NCBI RefSeq assembly: GCF_047200635.1
Contig: NZ_JBJZOI010000021.1
Location: 1-64,000 of the forward strand
Direction of reading: 5' to 3'
Length of the DNA stretch: 64,000 bases
Origin: Saccharopolyspora_C sp047200635
GTDB lineage: Bacteria; Actinomycetota; Actinomycetes; Mycobacteriales; Pseudonocardiaceae
The position numbers and the translations under genes were made by a program. Within the stretch, counting starts at the first letter, position 1; every line of letters starts with the position of its first letter. Positions 24,844 through 33,111 of the stretch are shown in pieces. Below the pieces are notes generated by a model that searched no databases, was not told the DNA's origin, and saw only the letters and a program-made list of their open reading frames with translations.

Positions 24844-25728
24844 TCAGCCGCTGCGGCGGAGCCACCGGGGGTCGATGTCGGCCGGTTCCGGTGCGCCGAG
24901 GTCCGCCGGGGTGTAACCGGACGGGTAGTTCGGGTAGGTGAGGTTCTTGCCGTCCTGAGTGAGCCGGGATCGCCTGCGCTCGGGCATCCAGCGCTCCACC
25001 AGGGCGCGGGCCCGGAGCGCGCCGTGCGCGGCTCGGGTCACCCACGGCGGGGCGGCGCGGAAGCCGAAGGCGGTGAGCATCCGCTCGTCGAGCATCGCCC
25101 GCACGCCCAGCGCCACCGCCGGGCGCAGCGGCCTCGGGAACCAGGAGCAGAACAGCTCCATGGTGTAGCGGCCGATCGCGTGGTTGTCGTCGCTGTAGCG
25201 GAAGTGCTCGCGCTCGTAGTCCTCCTTGAAGCGCCGGAAGTCCGCGAAGGTGGGCGGGACGTCCTTGATCCCCATCCGCTTGCCGACGGCGACGAAGTAG
25301 TGGAAGGCGGCCTCCCGCTCGTGCGGGTGCAGCGGCCGCCAGCCGAACCGGTCGATCCAGTCCACCGGGTCGTGGACGAAGGTGGACAGCACGTAGAGCA
25401 TGTCGTCGTTGGAGATCGCGTAGCGGCCGTGCGCGCGGTTCACCACCCGCAGCGCCTGCCTGCCGCGCTCGGAGTCGTAACCGTGCTCGGCGATCTCGGC
25501 CATGAGCAGCGCGGTGTCGTCGTAGCGCTGCTGCGGGCGCTTCTCGAACTCGCCGGTCGCGGCCAGCAGCGCCGAGATGCTGGGCACGCAGTAGGTGCGG
25601 AACAGCGCGAACTCCAGCGCGCGCTGGTAGTCGAAGGGGAACTCGAAGCCGGTGGAGATGCGATAGATCTCGTGGTGATCGGTCACGGGGTCCAGCGCCG
25701 CGATGCGGCGCAGCCAGGTGCGGGTCAT
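24844..25728 (-). CDS. MpaB-like oxygenase (DUF2236 family, 294 aa)
   Basis: The sequence has the conserved His/Arg-rich helices of the family: DHHEIYRISTGFEFPFDYQ, a central AISNDDMLYVLSTFVHDPVDWID and GWRPLHPHEREAAFHYFVAVG. Relatives include MpaB, which oxidatively cleaves an isoprenoid side chain, and rubber oxygenase Lcp; both bind heme via conserved His. AGGAGG stands before the ATG at 25728. It is divergent from a tandem TetR regulator and likely co-transcribed with the LLM enzyme. An oxidative role on a hydrophobic substrate is inference. Confidence 0.8.
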   Translation of the reverse strand: MTRTWLRRIAALDPVTDHHEIYRISTGFEFPFDYQRALEFALFRTYCVPSISALLAATGEFEKRPQQRYDDTALLMAEIAEHGYDSERGRQALRVVNRAHGRYAISNDDMLYVLSTFVHDPVDWIDRFGWRPLHPHEREAAFHYFVAVGKRMGIKDVPPTFADFRRFKEDYEREHFRYSDDNHAIGRYTMELFCSWFPRPLRPAVALGVRAMLDERMLTAFGFRAAPPWVTRAAHGALRARALVERWMPERRRSRLTQDGKNLTYPNYPSGYTPADLGAPEPADIDPRWLRRSG

Positions 25729-26201
25729 GGTCCTACCTCCTCGCGGCCCGGCGGCGGCCGGGCCTCCTCACCGTGCGACGACGCGGCGGTGCCGCGCATG
25801 ACGGCGCCGCGCATGACGGGGTCGTGCTGGTCCCGAGCGGGAAACGACGCGGCAGCTCGCTGCCCGCAGGCGCGCACGACGGCTCGGCGGCACCGAGCGC
25901 CCCATCCTGGCTCGACCCCGGCGCTCGGCCCGCCCCGGCCCCCGCCGCACCGGTCCCTCGGTCGCGGCCATCGAGCGAGTGCCTCCGGGTGGACCGGGCG
26001 GCGGGCGGCACTTCCCGGCGCGGCGGGAGGCACCGGGCGAGCCGCGCCGACTCCGCCGCCCCGATCTCGCGGCGGTGGCGTTCGGGGAGGGTGACCGGGC
26101 GTGCGCGGCGCGCGACCGAGGCGGGACGCGCGGCCGCTTATCCTGTGCCGACACCGCCGCGCCGGACGCGGGCGGAACGAGGACGCCGGGAGGTCGTGCC
26201 A
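25729..26201. other. Divergent intergenic region with a 2x15-base direct repeat
   Basis: 473 bases between the MpaB-like gene and the tandem TetR gene, without a credible gene. The segment GCCGCGCATGACGG occurs at 25791-25804 and again at 25806-25819. The region should carry both promoters and possibly the operators of the TetR protein. Confidence 0.5.
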
Positions 26202-27434
26202 GTGGTCGGGACGAAGCCTGGGGCCCACGCCAAACCGAGGCCGGAGGTGAAACCGGGGGCGGCCCGGCCGCACAACCGGCGAGAGCTGATCATCGAGGCG
26301 GCTTCCCGGCTGTTCTTCGAGCGCGGCTACGCCCGCGTGAGCGTCAGCGACATCGCCGAGGCCGTGGGCGTCGGCCCCTCCGCGCTGTACCGGCACTTCA
26401 AGGGCAAGCAGCTGCTGCTGCGCCGGGTCGTGCTCACCCACCTGGAGCCGTTCGAGGCGGTGCTCGCCGCCCGGTCCGGCGACCTCGACGCGGTGGTGCG
26501 GGAGCTGGCCGCTACGGCGTTGGACCACCGGGAGCTGGGGGTGCTCTGGCAGCGGGAGGCCCGGCACCTGCCCGCTGAGGAGCGCGACGAGCTCAAGACG
26601 CAGCTGCGGGTCGTCGCGGGCGGGCTCGCCGACCTCGCTCGGGCCTGGCACCCGGAGCTGTCGGAGGAGGACGTGCGGTTCCGCGGCTGGTGCCTGTTCA
26701 GCGCGTTGACCAGTCCCTCCTATCACCGGGTGGAGCTGCCGCGCGCCCAGTTCGAGGAGCTGCTGCGGGACGTGATCGGCACGATCGCCGGCCTGCCGCC
26801 GCTGCTGTCCGGGCGCGGCGCGGCGATCCCGGACGCGGATGCCCTGCTGCTGGAGCGCGGCGGCACCTCCCGGCGGCGGCAGCTGCTCTCGGCGGCCACC
26901 CGGCTGTTCGCCGAGCGCGGCTACGCGGCCGTGACCACCGAGGAGATCGGCGCCGAGGTCGGCATCGCCGGGCCCAGCGTCTACAACCACTTCGCCAGCA
27001 AGCAGGAACTGCTGGACGCGGTGATCACCCGGGGTTCGGCCTGGCTGGAGATCGACCTGGGCCGCACCCTGGTGCGCACCCCGGACGCGGCGGAGGCGCT
27101 GCGGGCGCTGCTGTGGTCCTACATCACCTTCGCGCTCGACCACGGCGGGTTCATCGACATCCTGGTGGGTGAGGTCGGACACCTGCCGGACCACGAGCGG
27201 CACCGGGCGCGGCAGACCCAGCACGAGTACGTGACCGAGTGGGTGGCGCTGCTGCGCGAGGTGCGTCCCGAGCTGGACGCGGCCACCGCCCGGGTGCTGG
27301 TGCAGGCGACGTTGACGCTGGCCAACGACATGGCCCGGACCGGGACGGTGCGCGCCCCGGAGGCGGTGCGCCAGGTCGGCGCGGCCCTCATGCTCACCAG
27401 CGGCCCCGCTGGCGGTTCGTCGCCAGTCGACTAG
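26202..27434 (+). CDS. Tandem TetR-family regulator with two HTH domains (410 aa)
   Basis: Two complete TetR N-terminal domains lie in one chain. The first is near residue 30 (RELIIEAASRLFFERGYARV, VGVGPSALYRHFKGKQLLL). The second is near residue 225 (QLLSAATRLFAERGYAAVTT, VGIAGPSVYNHFASKQELLD). Each is followed by its own helical ligand domain. Usual TetR proteins are half this length and act as dimers, so this may be a covalent pseudo-dimer. GGGAGG lies eight bases before the GTG at 26202; a GTG at 26196 is possible. It is divergent from the MpaB-like gene and upstream of the acyl-CoA carboxylase operon, both candidate targets. Confidence 0.88.
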   Translation: MVGTKPGAHAKPRPEVKPGAARPHNRRELIIEAASRLFFERGYARVSVSDIAEAVGVGPSALYRHFKGKQLLLRRVVLTHLEPFEAVLAARSGDLDAVVRELAATALDHRELGVLWQREARHLPAEERDELKTQLRVVAGGLADLARAWHPELSEEDVRFRGWCLFSALTSPSYHRVELPRAQFEELLRDVIGTIAGLPPLLSGRGAAIPDADALLLERGGTSRRRQLLSAATRLFAERGYAAVTTEEIGAEVGIAGPSVYNHFASKQELLDAVITRGSAWLEIDLGRTLVRTPDAAEALRALLWSYITFALDHGGFIDILVGEVGHLPDHERHRARQTQHEYVTEWVALLREVRPELDAATARVLVQATLTLANDMARTGTVRAPEAVRQVGAALMLTSGPAGGSSPVD

Positions 27435-27459
27435 GAAGCGTTCACTTATCGCGATGTCG

Positions 27460-27481
27460 ACCCCGTGTTCCTGGGGTTTTT
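27460..27481 (+). terminator. Weak intrinsic terminator after the TetR gene
   Basis: CCCC-GTGTTCCT-GGGG followed by TTTTT, 26 bases after the stop of the tandem TetR gene. The stem is short, but the T-run is unusual in this GC context. Confidence 0.5.
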
Positions 27482-27683
27482 ACCGGCAGATCGAAGGTAC
27501 GGCGCGCTCACTTGTTGGTTGACCGGCCGGGGCTCTCCGGATTAACCTCCGGCCGAGGGATCGCGTGCGACCGGCGTCGGCGCAGGCGCGGCGGGTCCCG
27601 GTCGGGCGCGGCCCGGTCCCGGTGGGCCGTCCGCGCGCGGCGTCAATGTCGTCCCCGAGCGAGGAATGGCGGTCGCAGGAGCG

Positions 27684-29321
27684 ATGAGCAGCGCGACGGA
27701 ACCGGTGGGCGTGCCGCCGGCGGAGGAGCCGGACATCCGCACGACGGCCGGCCGGCTGGCCGACCTGTACCGGCGCAACCACGAGGCGGTGCACGCGGGC
27801 TCCGACCGCGCGATCGAGCGCCAGCACGCCAAGGGCAAGCTGACCGCGCGCGAGCGCATCGACCTGCTGCTGGACCCCGGTTCGTTCGTGGAGCTCGACG
27901 AGCACGCCCGGCACCGCTCGACCAACTTCGGCCTGGAGGCCGACCGGCCCTACGGGGACGGCGTGGTCACCGGGTACGGCACCGTCGACGGGCGCAAGAT
28001 CTGCGTGTTCTCGCAGGACTTCACGGTCTTCGGCGGTTCGCTGGGCGAGGTCTTCGGGGAGAAGATCGTCAAGGTGATGGACCTGGCGCTCAAGATCGGG
28101 TGCCCGCTGGTGGGCATCAACGACTCCGGTGGCGCGCGGATCCAGGAGGGCGTGGCCGCGCTCGGCCTCTACGCGGAGATCTTCAAGCGCAACACCCACG
28201 CCTCCGGCGTCATCCCGCAGATCTCGCTGGTGATGGGGCCGTGCGCGGGCGGTGCGGTGTACTCGCCCGCCATCACCGACTTCACGGTGATGGTCGACCA
28301 GACCTCGCACATGTTCATCACCGGCCCCGACGTGATCAAGACGGTCACCGGCGAGGAGGTGACCTTCGAGGAGCTCGGCGGCGCCCGCACGCACAACTCG
28401 CGTTCCGGCAACGCGCACTACCTGGCCTCCGACGAGAAGGACGCGATCGACTACGTCAAGGAACTGCTGTCGTTCCTGCCCTCGAACAACCTCTCCGACG
28501 CCCCCGCGTTCGAGGCCGGGCAGGAGGCCGGGTCCATCGCCGAGAACGTCGGTGAAGCCGACCTCGAACTCGACACCCTCGTCCCGGACTCCCCGAACCA
28601 GCCCTACGACGTGCACGAGGTGCTGGCCCGGGTGCTCGACGACGGCGAGTTCCTGGAGGTCTCCGCGCTGTTCGCGCCGAACATCGTCGTCGGCTACGGC
28701 CGGGTCGAGGGCCGCAGCGTCGGCGTGGTCGCCAACCAGCCCACCCAGATGGCGGGCACCCTCGACATCGAGGCCAGCGAGAAGGCCGCCCGCTTCGTGC
28801 GGACCTGCGACGCCTTCAACATCCCGGTGCTGACCTTCGTCGACGTGCCCGGTTTCCTGCCGGGCACCGACCAGGAGTGGAACGGCATCATCCGGCGCGG
28901 CGCCAAGCTGCTCTACGCCTACGCCGAGGCCACGGTCCCGCTGGTGACCGTGATCATCCGCAAGGCCTACGGCGGCGCCTACGACGTGATGGGGTCCAAG
29001 CACCTGGGCGCCGACATCAACCTGGCCTGGCCGACCGCGCAGATCGCGGTGATGGGCGCGCAGGGAGCGGCGAACATCCTGCACCGCCGCACCCTCGCCG
29101 AGGCCGCCGAGAAGGGCGAGGACGTCGAGGCGCTGCGCGCGCGGTTGCAGCAGGAGTACGAGGACGCCCTCTGCAACCCGTACGTCGCCGCCGAGCGCGG
29201 CTACGTGGACTCGGTGATCCCGCCCTCGCACACCCGCGGCTACCTGGCGCGATCGCTGCGGATGCTGGCCGACAAGCGCGAGTCCCTGCCCGCCAAGAAG
29301 CACGGCAACATCCCGCTGTAA
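27684..29321 (+). CDS. Acyl-CoA carboxylase beta (carboxyltransferase) subunit, AccD5/PccB type (545 aa)
   Basis: The N- and C-terminal carboxyltransferase halves are intact: KGKLTARERIDLLLDPGSF, GINDSGGARIQEGV (first oxyanion site), MGPCAGGAVYSPA, and later FVDVPGFLPGTDQEWNGIIR with IIRKAYGGAYDVMGSK (second site). The enzyme transfers CO2 from carboxybiotin to propionyl-CoA or acetyl-CoA. It heads an operon with an epsilon subunit 9 bases downstream and the biotin-bearing alpha subunit next, like mycobacterial accD5-accE5-accA3. In this genome it could handle propionyl-CoA from steroid breakdown. An ATG at 27666 is an alternative start. Confidence 0.92.
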   Translation: MSSATEPVGVPPAEEPDIRTTAGRLADLYRRNHEAVHAGSDRAIERQHAKGKLTARERIDLLLDPGSFVELDEHARHRSTNFGLEADRPYGDGVVTGYGTVDGRKICVFSQDFTVFGGSLGEVFGEKIVKVMDLALKIGCPLVGINDSGGARIQEGVAALGLYAEIFKRNTHASGVIPQISLVMGPCAGGAVYSPAITDFTVMVDQTSHMFITGPDVIKTVTGEEVTFEELGGARTHNSRSGNAHYLASDEKDAIDYVKELLSFLPSNNLSDAPAFEAGQEAGSIAENVGEADLELDTLVPDSPNQPYDVHEVLARVLDDGEFLEVSALFAPNIVVGYGRVEGRSVGVVANQPTQMAGTLDIEASEKAARFVRTCDAFNIPVLTFVDVPGFLPGTDQEWNGIIRRGAKLLYAYAEATVPLVTVIIRKAYGGAYDVMGSKHLGADINLAWPTAQIAVMGAQGAANILHRRTLAEAAEKGEDVEALRARLQQEYEDALCNPYVAAERGYVDSVIPPSHTRGYLARSLRMLADKRESLPAKKHGNIPL

Positions 29322-29330
29322 GGAGCCGTC

Positions 29331-29624
29331 ATGAGCAGCTCGCCCGAGGGCGCTCCGGAGCTGACCGCCGTGCCCGGCGAGGCCGACGGCACCGGAGCCG
29401 ACGTGCGCCCGGTGCTGCGGGTCGTGCGCGGGGCGCCGACCGACGCGGAGCTCGCCGCGCTCACCGCGACGCTGGCCGCGCTGGCCACCGCCGGCCCGGC
29501 GCCCGCGGCGGAGGAGCCGGTCTCGCGCTGGTCCTCCCGGGACGACCGGCTGCGTCGCGGACCGGCGCAGTCCGCACCGCGACCCGGCCCGGGTGCGTGG
29601 CGCTATTCGACGCGGCCGCGCTGA
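29331..29624 (+). CDS. Acyl-CoA carboxylase epsilon subunit (97 aa)
   Basis: The short actinobacterial subunit that stabilises the alpha-beta complex. The acidic, low-complexity N-terminus is followed by LRVVRGAPTDAELAALTATL and the C-terminal SRWSSRDDRLRRG with PGPGAWRYS, the family hallmarks. AAGGAG precedes the ATG, and it lies between the beta and alpha subunit genes. Confidence 0.9.
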   Translation: MSSSPEGAPELTAVPGEADGTGADVRPVLRVVRGAPTDAELAALTATLAALATAGPAPAAEEPVSRWSSRDDRLRRGPAQSAPRPGPGAWRYSTRPR

Positions 29625-29736
29625 TGCGCACCGCCCGGGGCACCGCCGCGAGCGGTGCGCCACGACCGACCCGGCGATCTCCCGCAGCGGGATCCGCCGG
29701 AACACGACCACTGCGGACAGGGATGGTGCGAACACC

Positions 29737-31503
29737 ATGGGGTTGAAGAAGGTTCTGGTGGCCAACCGCGGCGAGATCGCGGTGCGAGTGGTGCGGGCGT
29801 GCCGGGACGCCGGCATCACCTCGGTGGCCGTCTACGCGGAACCGGACGCCGACGCGCTGTTCGTGCGCCTGGCCGACGAGGCGTTCGCGCTCGGCGGCGC
29901 CACCGCCGCCGAGTCCTACCTCGACATCGAGAAGGTCGTCTCGGCCGCGGTGCGCTCGGGCGCGGACGCGGTGCACCCCGGTTACGGCTTCCTGTCCGAG
30001 AACGCCGACTTCGCCCAGGCCGTGCTGGACGCGGGCCTGGTGTGGATCGGGCCGACCCCGCAGGCGATCCGCGACCTCGGCGACAAGGTGACCGCCCGGC
30101 GCATCGCGCTCGCCGCGGGAGCGCCGCTGGTGCCGGGCACCGAGGACCCCGTCGCCGACGCCGACGAAGTGGTGGCCTTCGCCCGCGAGAACGGCCTGCC
30201 GGTGGCGATCAAGGCCGCCTTCGGCGGTGGCGGTCGCGGCCTGAAGGTGGCCCGCACGATGGAGGAGATCCCGGAGCTGTTCGACTCCGCGGTCCGCGAG
30301 GCCGTGTCGGCCTTCGGGCGCGGCGAGTGCTTCGTCGAGCGCTACCTGGACCGCCCCCGGCACGTGGAGGCCCAGGTGCTCGCCGACGAGCACGGCAAGG
30401 TGATCGTGGTCGGCACCCGGGACTGCTCCCTGCAGCGCAGGCACCAGAAGCTGGTGGAGGAGGCGCCCGCGCCGTTCCTCAGCCCCGAGCAGCGCGAGCA
30501 GATCCACACCGCCGCCCGCGCGATCTGCGCCCAGGCCGGGTACCACGGAGCGGGGACCGTGGAATTCCTGGTCGGCCTCGACGGCACGATCTCCTTCCTG
30601 GAGGTCAACACCCGGCTCCAGGTCGAGCACCCGGTCTCCGAGGAGACCACCGGACTCGACCTCGTCGCCGAGCAGTTCCGCATCGCCGCCGGAGAGCACC
30701 TGCGTCTGGACGAGGACCCGACGCCGGTCGGGCACTCCATCGAGTTCCGGATCAACGGTGAGGACCCGGGCCGCGGCTTCCTGCCGGCGCCGGGCACGGT
30801 CACCCGCTTCCACGCCCCGGCCGGCCCGGGCGTCCGGGTGGACGCGGGAGTGGAGACCGGCAGCGTCATCGGCGGCCAGTTCGACTCGCTGCTGGCCAAG
30901 GTGATCGTGACCGGCGCCGACCGCGCCCAGGCGATCGCCCGCTCCCGGCGAGTGCTCGCGGAGATGGAGGTCGACGGCCTGGCCACCGTGCTGCCGTTCC
31001 ACCGCGCCGTGCTGCGCGACCCCGCCTACGTGGCCGAGTCCGGCGCCGAGTCGTTCACCGTGCACACCCGCTGGATCGAGACCGAGTTCGACAACCGGCT
31101 GGAGCCCCACGCGGGAGCGGCCCCGCCGGAGGAGGACGAGGCGCCGCGCCGGACCGTGGTGGTGGAGGTCGACGGTCGGCGGATCGAGGTCTCGCTGCCC
31201 GCGGATCTGGGCGGCGGCGCCGCGACCGCCCCGGCGGCGAAGAAGAAGCCGCGCAAGCGCGCCGGCGGGGCCGGGGCGACGGTCTCCGGCAACGCGGTCA
31301 CCGCGCCCATGCAGGGAACGCTGATCAAGCTGGCCGTGGAGGAGGGCCAGCAGGTCGCCAGCGGGGAGCTGATCGGCGTGCTGGAGGCGATGAAGATGGA
31401 GAACCCCGTCACCGCGCACAAGGACGGCACGATCAAGGGCCTCACCGCCGCTCCCGGGGACTCCGTGGCGCAGGGCGCGTCGCTGTGCACGATCGAGGAC
31501 TGA
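29737..31503 (+). CDS. Acyl-CoA carboxylase alpha subunit (biotin carboxylase + BCCP, 588 aa)
   Basis: The biotin carboxylase domain covers the first 450 residues (VLVANRGEIAVRVVRACRDA, AAFGGGGRGLKVAR, FLEVNTRLQVEHPVSEETTG). An Ala/Lys-rich linker (KKKPRKR) leads to the biotinyl domain with EAMKMEN; the biotinylated Lys is residue 553. It carboxylates biotin with ATP and bicarbonate and serves the beta subunit upstream. Its layout and length match actinobacterial AccA3. The ATG at 29737 is chosen because the sequence before it is outside the family. A perfect 14-bp hairpin follows the stop. Confidence 0.93.
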   Translation: MGLKKVLVANRGEIAVRVVRACRDAGITSVAVYAEPDADALFVRLADEAFALGGATAAESYLDIEKVVSAAVRSGADAVHPGYGFLSENADFAQAVLDAGLVWIGPTPQAIRDLGDKVTARRIALAAGAPLVPGTEDPVADADEVVAFARENGLPVAIKAAFGGGGRGLKVARTMEEIPELFDSAVREAVSAFGRGECFVERYLDRPRHVEAQVLADEHGKVIVVGTRDCSLQRRHQKLVEEAPAPFLSPEQREQIHTAARAICAQAGYHGAGTVEFLVGLDGTISFLEVNTRLQVEHPVSEETTGLDLVAEQFRIAAGEHLRLDEDPTPVGHSIEFRINGEDPGRGFLPAPGTVTRFHAPAGPGVRVDAGVETGSVIGGQFDSLLAKVIVTGADRAQAIARSRRVLAEMEVDGLATVLPFHRAVLRDPAYVAESGAESFTVHTRWIETEFDNRLEPHAGAAPPEEDEAPRRTVVVEVDGRRIEVSLPADLGGGAATAPAAKKKPRKRAGGAGATVSGNAVTAPMQGTLIKLAVEEGQQVASGELIGVLEAMKMENPVTAHKDGTIKGLTAAPGDSVAQGASLCTIED

Positions 31504-31523
31504 CCGGGTCGCTGGACTCCGCC

Positions 31524-31555
31524 GCGGACGGTGCCCGTCGCCGGGCACCGTCCGC
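31524..31555 (+). terminator. Perfect 14-bp hairpin after the carboxylase operon
   Basis: GCGGACGGTGCCCG pairs with its exact complement at 31542-31555 around the loop TCGC, starting 21 bases after the alpha subunit stop. There is no T-run. It is a likely terminator, or a transcript-stabilising hairpin before the small Cys-rich gene. Confidence 0.7.
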
Positions 31556-31606
31556 CCGCCCGGTTCCGCGTGCCGAAGACCAGGAGTGACCGCCGAGGGA
31601 GGAACG

Positions 31607-31801
31607 ATGGACTCGTTGTGCACCTGCCTGTGCCGCCAGGCCGGCCACCACGGCATCTGCCAGGAGACGCCGGAGCACGGGCTGCGGCTGCTCGCCCCGC
31701 AGCTCACGATGACCTCGACCGGTGAGGTCTGCCGCGCCTGCTACCAGGCTGCCACGGCCCGGCTGCCCGGCCCGCACCGCCGGATCCCGCAGCCCGCCTG
31801 A
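31607..31801 (+). CDS. Small Cys-rich protein (64 aa)
   Basis: I do not recognise this protein. Cys residues at 5, 7, 9, 18, 42 and 45 with His at 14 and 15 (CTCLCRQAGHHGIC, then CRACY) look like a metal-binding or disulfide-rich knuckle. It starts at the ATG at 31607 with GGGAGG upstream, which argues for real translation. It lies 104 bases after the carboxylase operon, beyond its hairpin. No signal peptide is seen. A zinc-binding regulator or a small redox protein would be consistent; neither is shown. Confidence 0.6.
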   Translation: MDSLCTCLCRQAGHHGICQETPEHGLRLLAPQLTMTSTGEVCRACYQAATARLPGPHRRIPQPA

Positions 31802-31968
31802 GCGCGCCCCGCCGAACCGGCGGCCGGTGCGGGTGGCTCCGCTGGCGGCGCTCCGCGCACCGCGCGAGGGGACGGCGGCGGAGCGGCTTCGCTGCCGACC
31901 TTCGCGGCGCGGCACCGATCGAGAACCGGCCTCGGCCCGGGCCGCGGATCTCCGGAAACCCCGGCATC

Positions 31969-31982
31969 GGGGACTTTGTCCC
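31969..31982. promoter_or_regulatory. DosR-like dyad GGGGACTTTGTCCC upstream of the Acg-type gene
   Basis: GGGAC-TTT-GTCCC lies 81 bases before the nitroreductase ATG. The mycobacterial DosR/DevR box is GGGAC-TWWA-GTCCC, so this has one spacer base fewer. Mycobacterial acg is a known DosR target, which makes the position meaningful. Confidence 0.5.
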
Positions 31983-32063
31983 ATGTCACCGGCCCGGCCG
32001 TGCGCTGCATCGTGACTCGGGAGGGCGACTGGTGGCTGCGCCCGGCCAGGAAGGGACGAGGTC

Positions 32064-33086
32064 ATGCGGGGCGCGCTGGGTTTTCCGCCGGCGCTGGGAC
32101 TGGCGGCGGAGCAGGTGCATCAGGTGGTGCGGCTCGCGGGTCGAGCGCCGTCGCTGCACAACCGGCAACCCTGGTTGTTCCGGGTGGCTCCGGACGTGAT
32201 CGGCCTCTACGCCGACCCGAGCCGCCGGATGCCCGGCACCGATCCGGAGGACCGCGAGCTGCGCCTGGGGTGCGGCGCGGCGCTGCTCAACCTTCGCCTG
32301 GCCTTGGAGCACGTCGGAGTGCGCCCGCTGGTGACCCTGCTGCCGCGCTCCGCGGAACCGGCGCTGCTGGCCGAGGTCCGGCGCGGGGGCTCCGTCCGGG
32401 TGGGAGCGGAGCAGTCGTCGCTGCTGCGCGCGATCACCACCCGGCGCACCAACCGCCACCCGTTCCTGCCCACCCCGGTGCCGAAGGTGCACCGCAACGA
32501 GCTCGTCAGCTCGGTGACCTCCGAGCACGGCTGGCTGCACGTGATCGATCGGCCGCAGCGCGCGGAGCTGCTCGGCCTGGTCCGCCGGGCGCACCAGGAG
32601 CAGCTGACCAACGAGGCGTTCCGCGCCGAGATGGCGGCCTGGACCGGTCTGGGCGAGGGCGCGCCGGAGGGAGTGCAGGCCTCCTCGGCGGGTCCGGCCT
32701 CCGAGGAGCAGGACGAGTGGGTGCTGCGGGACTTCTCCGGGGGCCGGGGTCGGCCGCGGGTGCCGGGCAAGGACTTCGAGGACGATCCGCTGACCGTGGT
32801 GCTGTGCTCCTACGGTTCGGGCAAGCAGTCCGATCTGGAGGCGGGGGAGGCCCTGCAGCGGTTGCTGCTCACCGCGACGTCGCTGGGGCTGGCCGCCTCG
32901 ATGCTCTCCCAGGTGATCGAGGTGCGCCGCACCCGGGCGGAGCTGCGCGCGATGCTCGGCGGCACGCTGGAACCGCAGGCGGTGCTGCGCATCGGCTACG
33001 GCAGCCCCGTGGCCCCCACCCCGCGCCGGGATCCCGCGGACCTGTTGCTCACGGACCCGGTCGAGGTCACGGCTCCCCATCGCTGA
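32064..33086 (+). CDS. Acg-type nitroreductase-family protein (340 aa)
   Basis: The N-terminal VVRLAGRAPSLHNRQPWLFRV and LRLGCGAALLNLRLALEH, with TTRRTNRHPFLPTPVP, are typical of the Acg (Rv2032-like) branch of FMN nitroreductases. The C-terminal LLLTATSLGLAASMLSQVIE completes the duplicated fold. Acg proteins bind and probably sequester FMN rather than catalyse much reduction. GAAGGGA or GAGG precedes the ATG. The DosR-like dyad upstream suggests induction by low oxygen or nitric oxide. It converges on a TetR gene 25 bases away. Confidence 0.85.
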   Translation: MRGALGFPPALGLAAEQVHQVVRLAGRAPSLHNRQPWLFRVAPDVIGLYADPSRRMPGTDPEDRELRLGCGAALLNLRLALEHVGVRPLVTLLPRSAEPALLAEVRRGGSVRVGAEQSSLLRAITTRRTNRHPFLPTPVPKVHRNELVSSVTSEHGWLHVIDRPQRAELLGLVRRAHQEQLTNEAFRAEMAAWTGLGEGAPEGVQASSAGPASEEQDEWVLRDFSGGRGRPRVPGKDFEDDPLTVVLCSYGSGKQSDLEAGEALQRLLLTATSLGLAASMLSQVIEVRRTRAELRAMLGGTLEPQAVLRIGYGSPVAPTPRRDPADLLLTDPVEVTAPHR

Positions 33087-33111
33087 ACCCGCGGGTGCGC
33101 CCGTTGGCGGG

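Noticed and set aside
26202..27434. KstR repressor candidate
   Set aside because: KstR is a single-domain TetR of about 200 residues. This protein has two TetR units, lies far from the operators and has none of them in its own promoter region.
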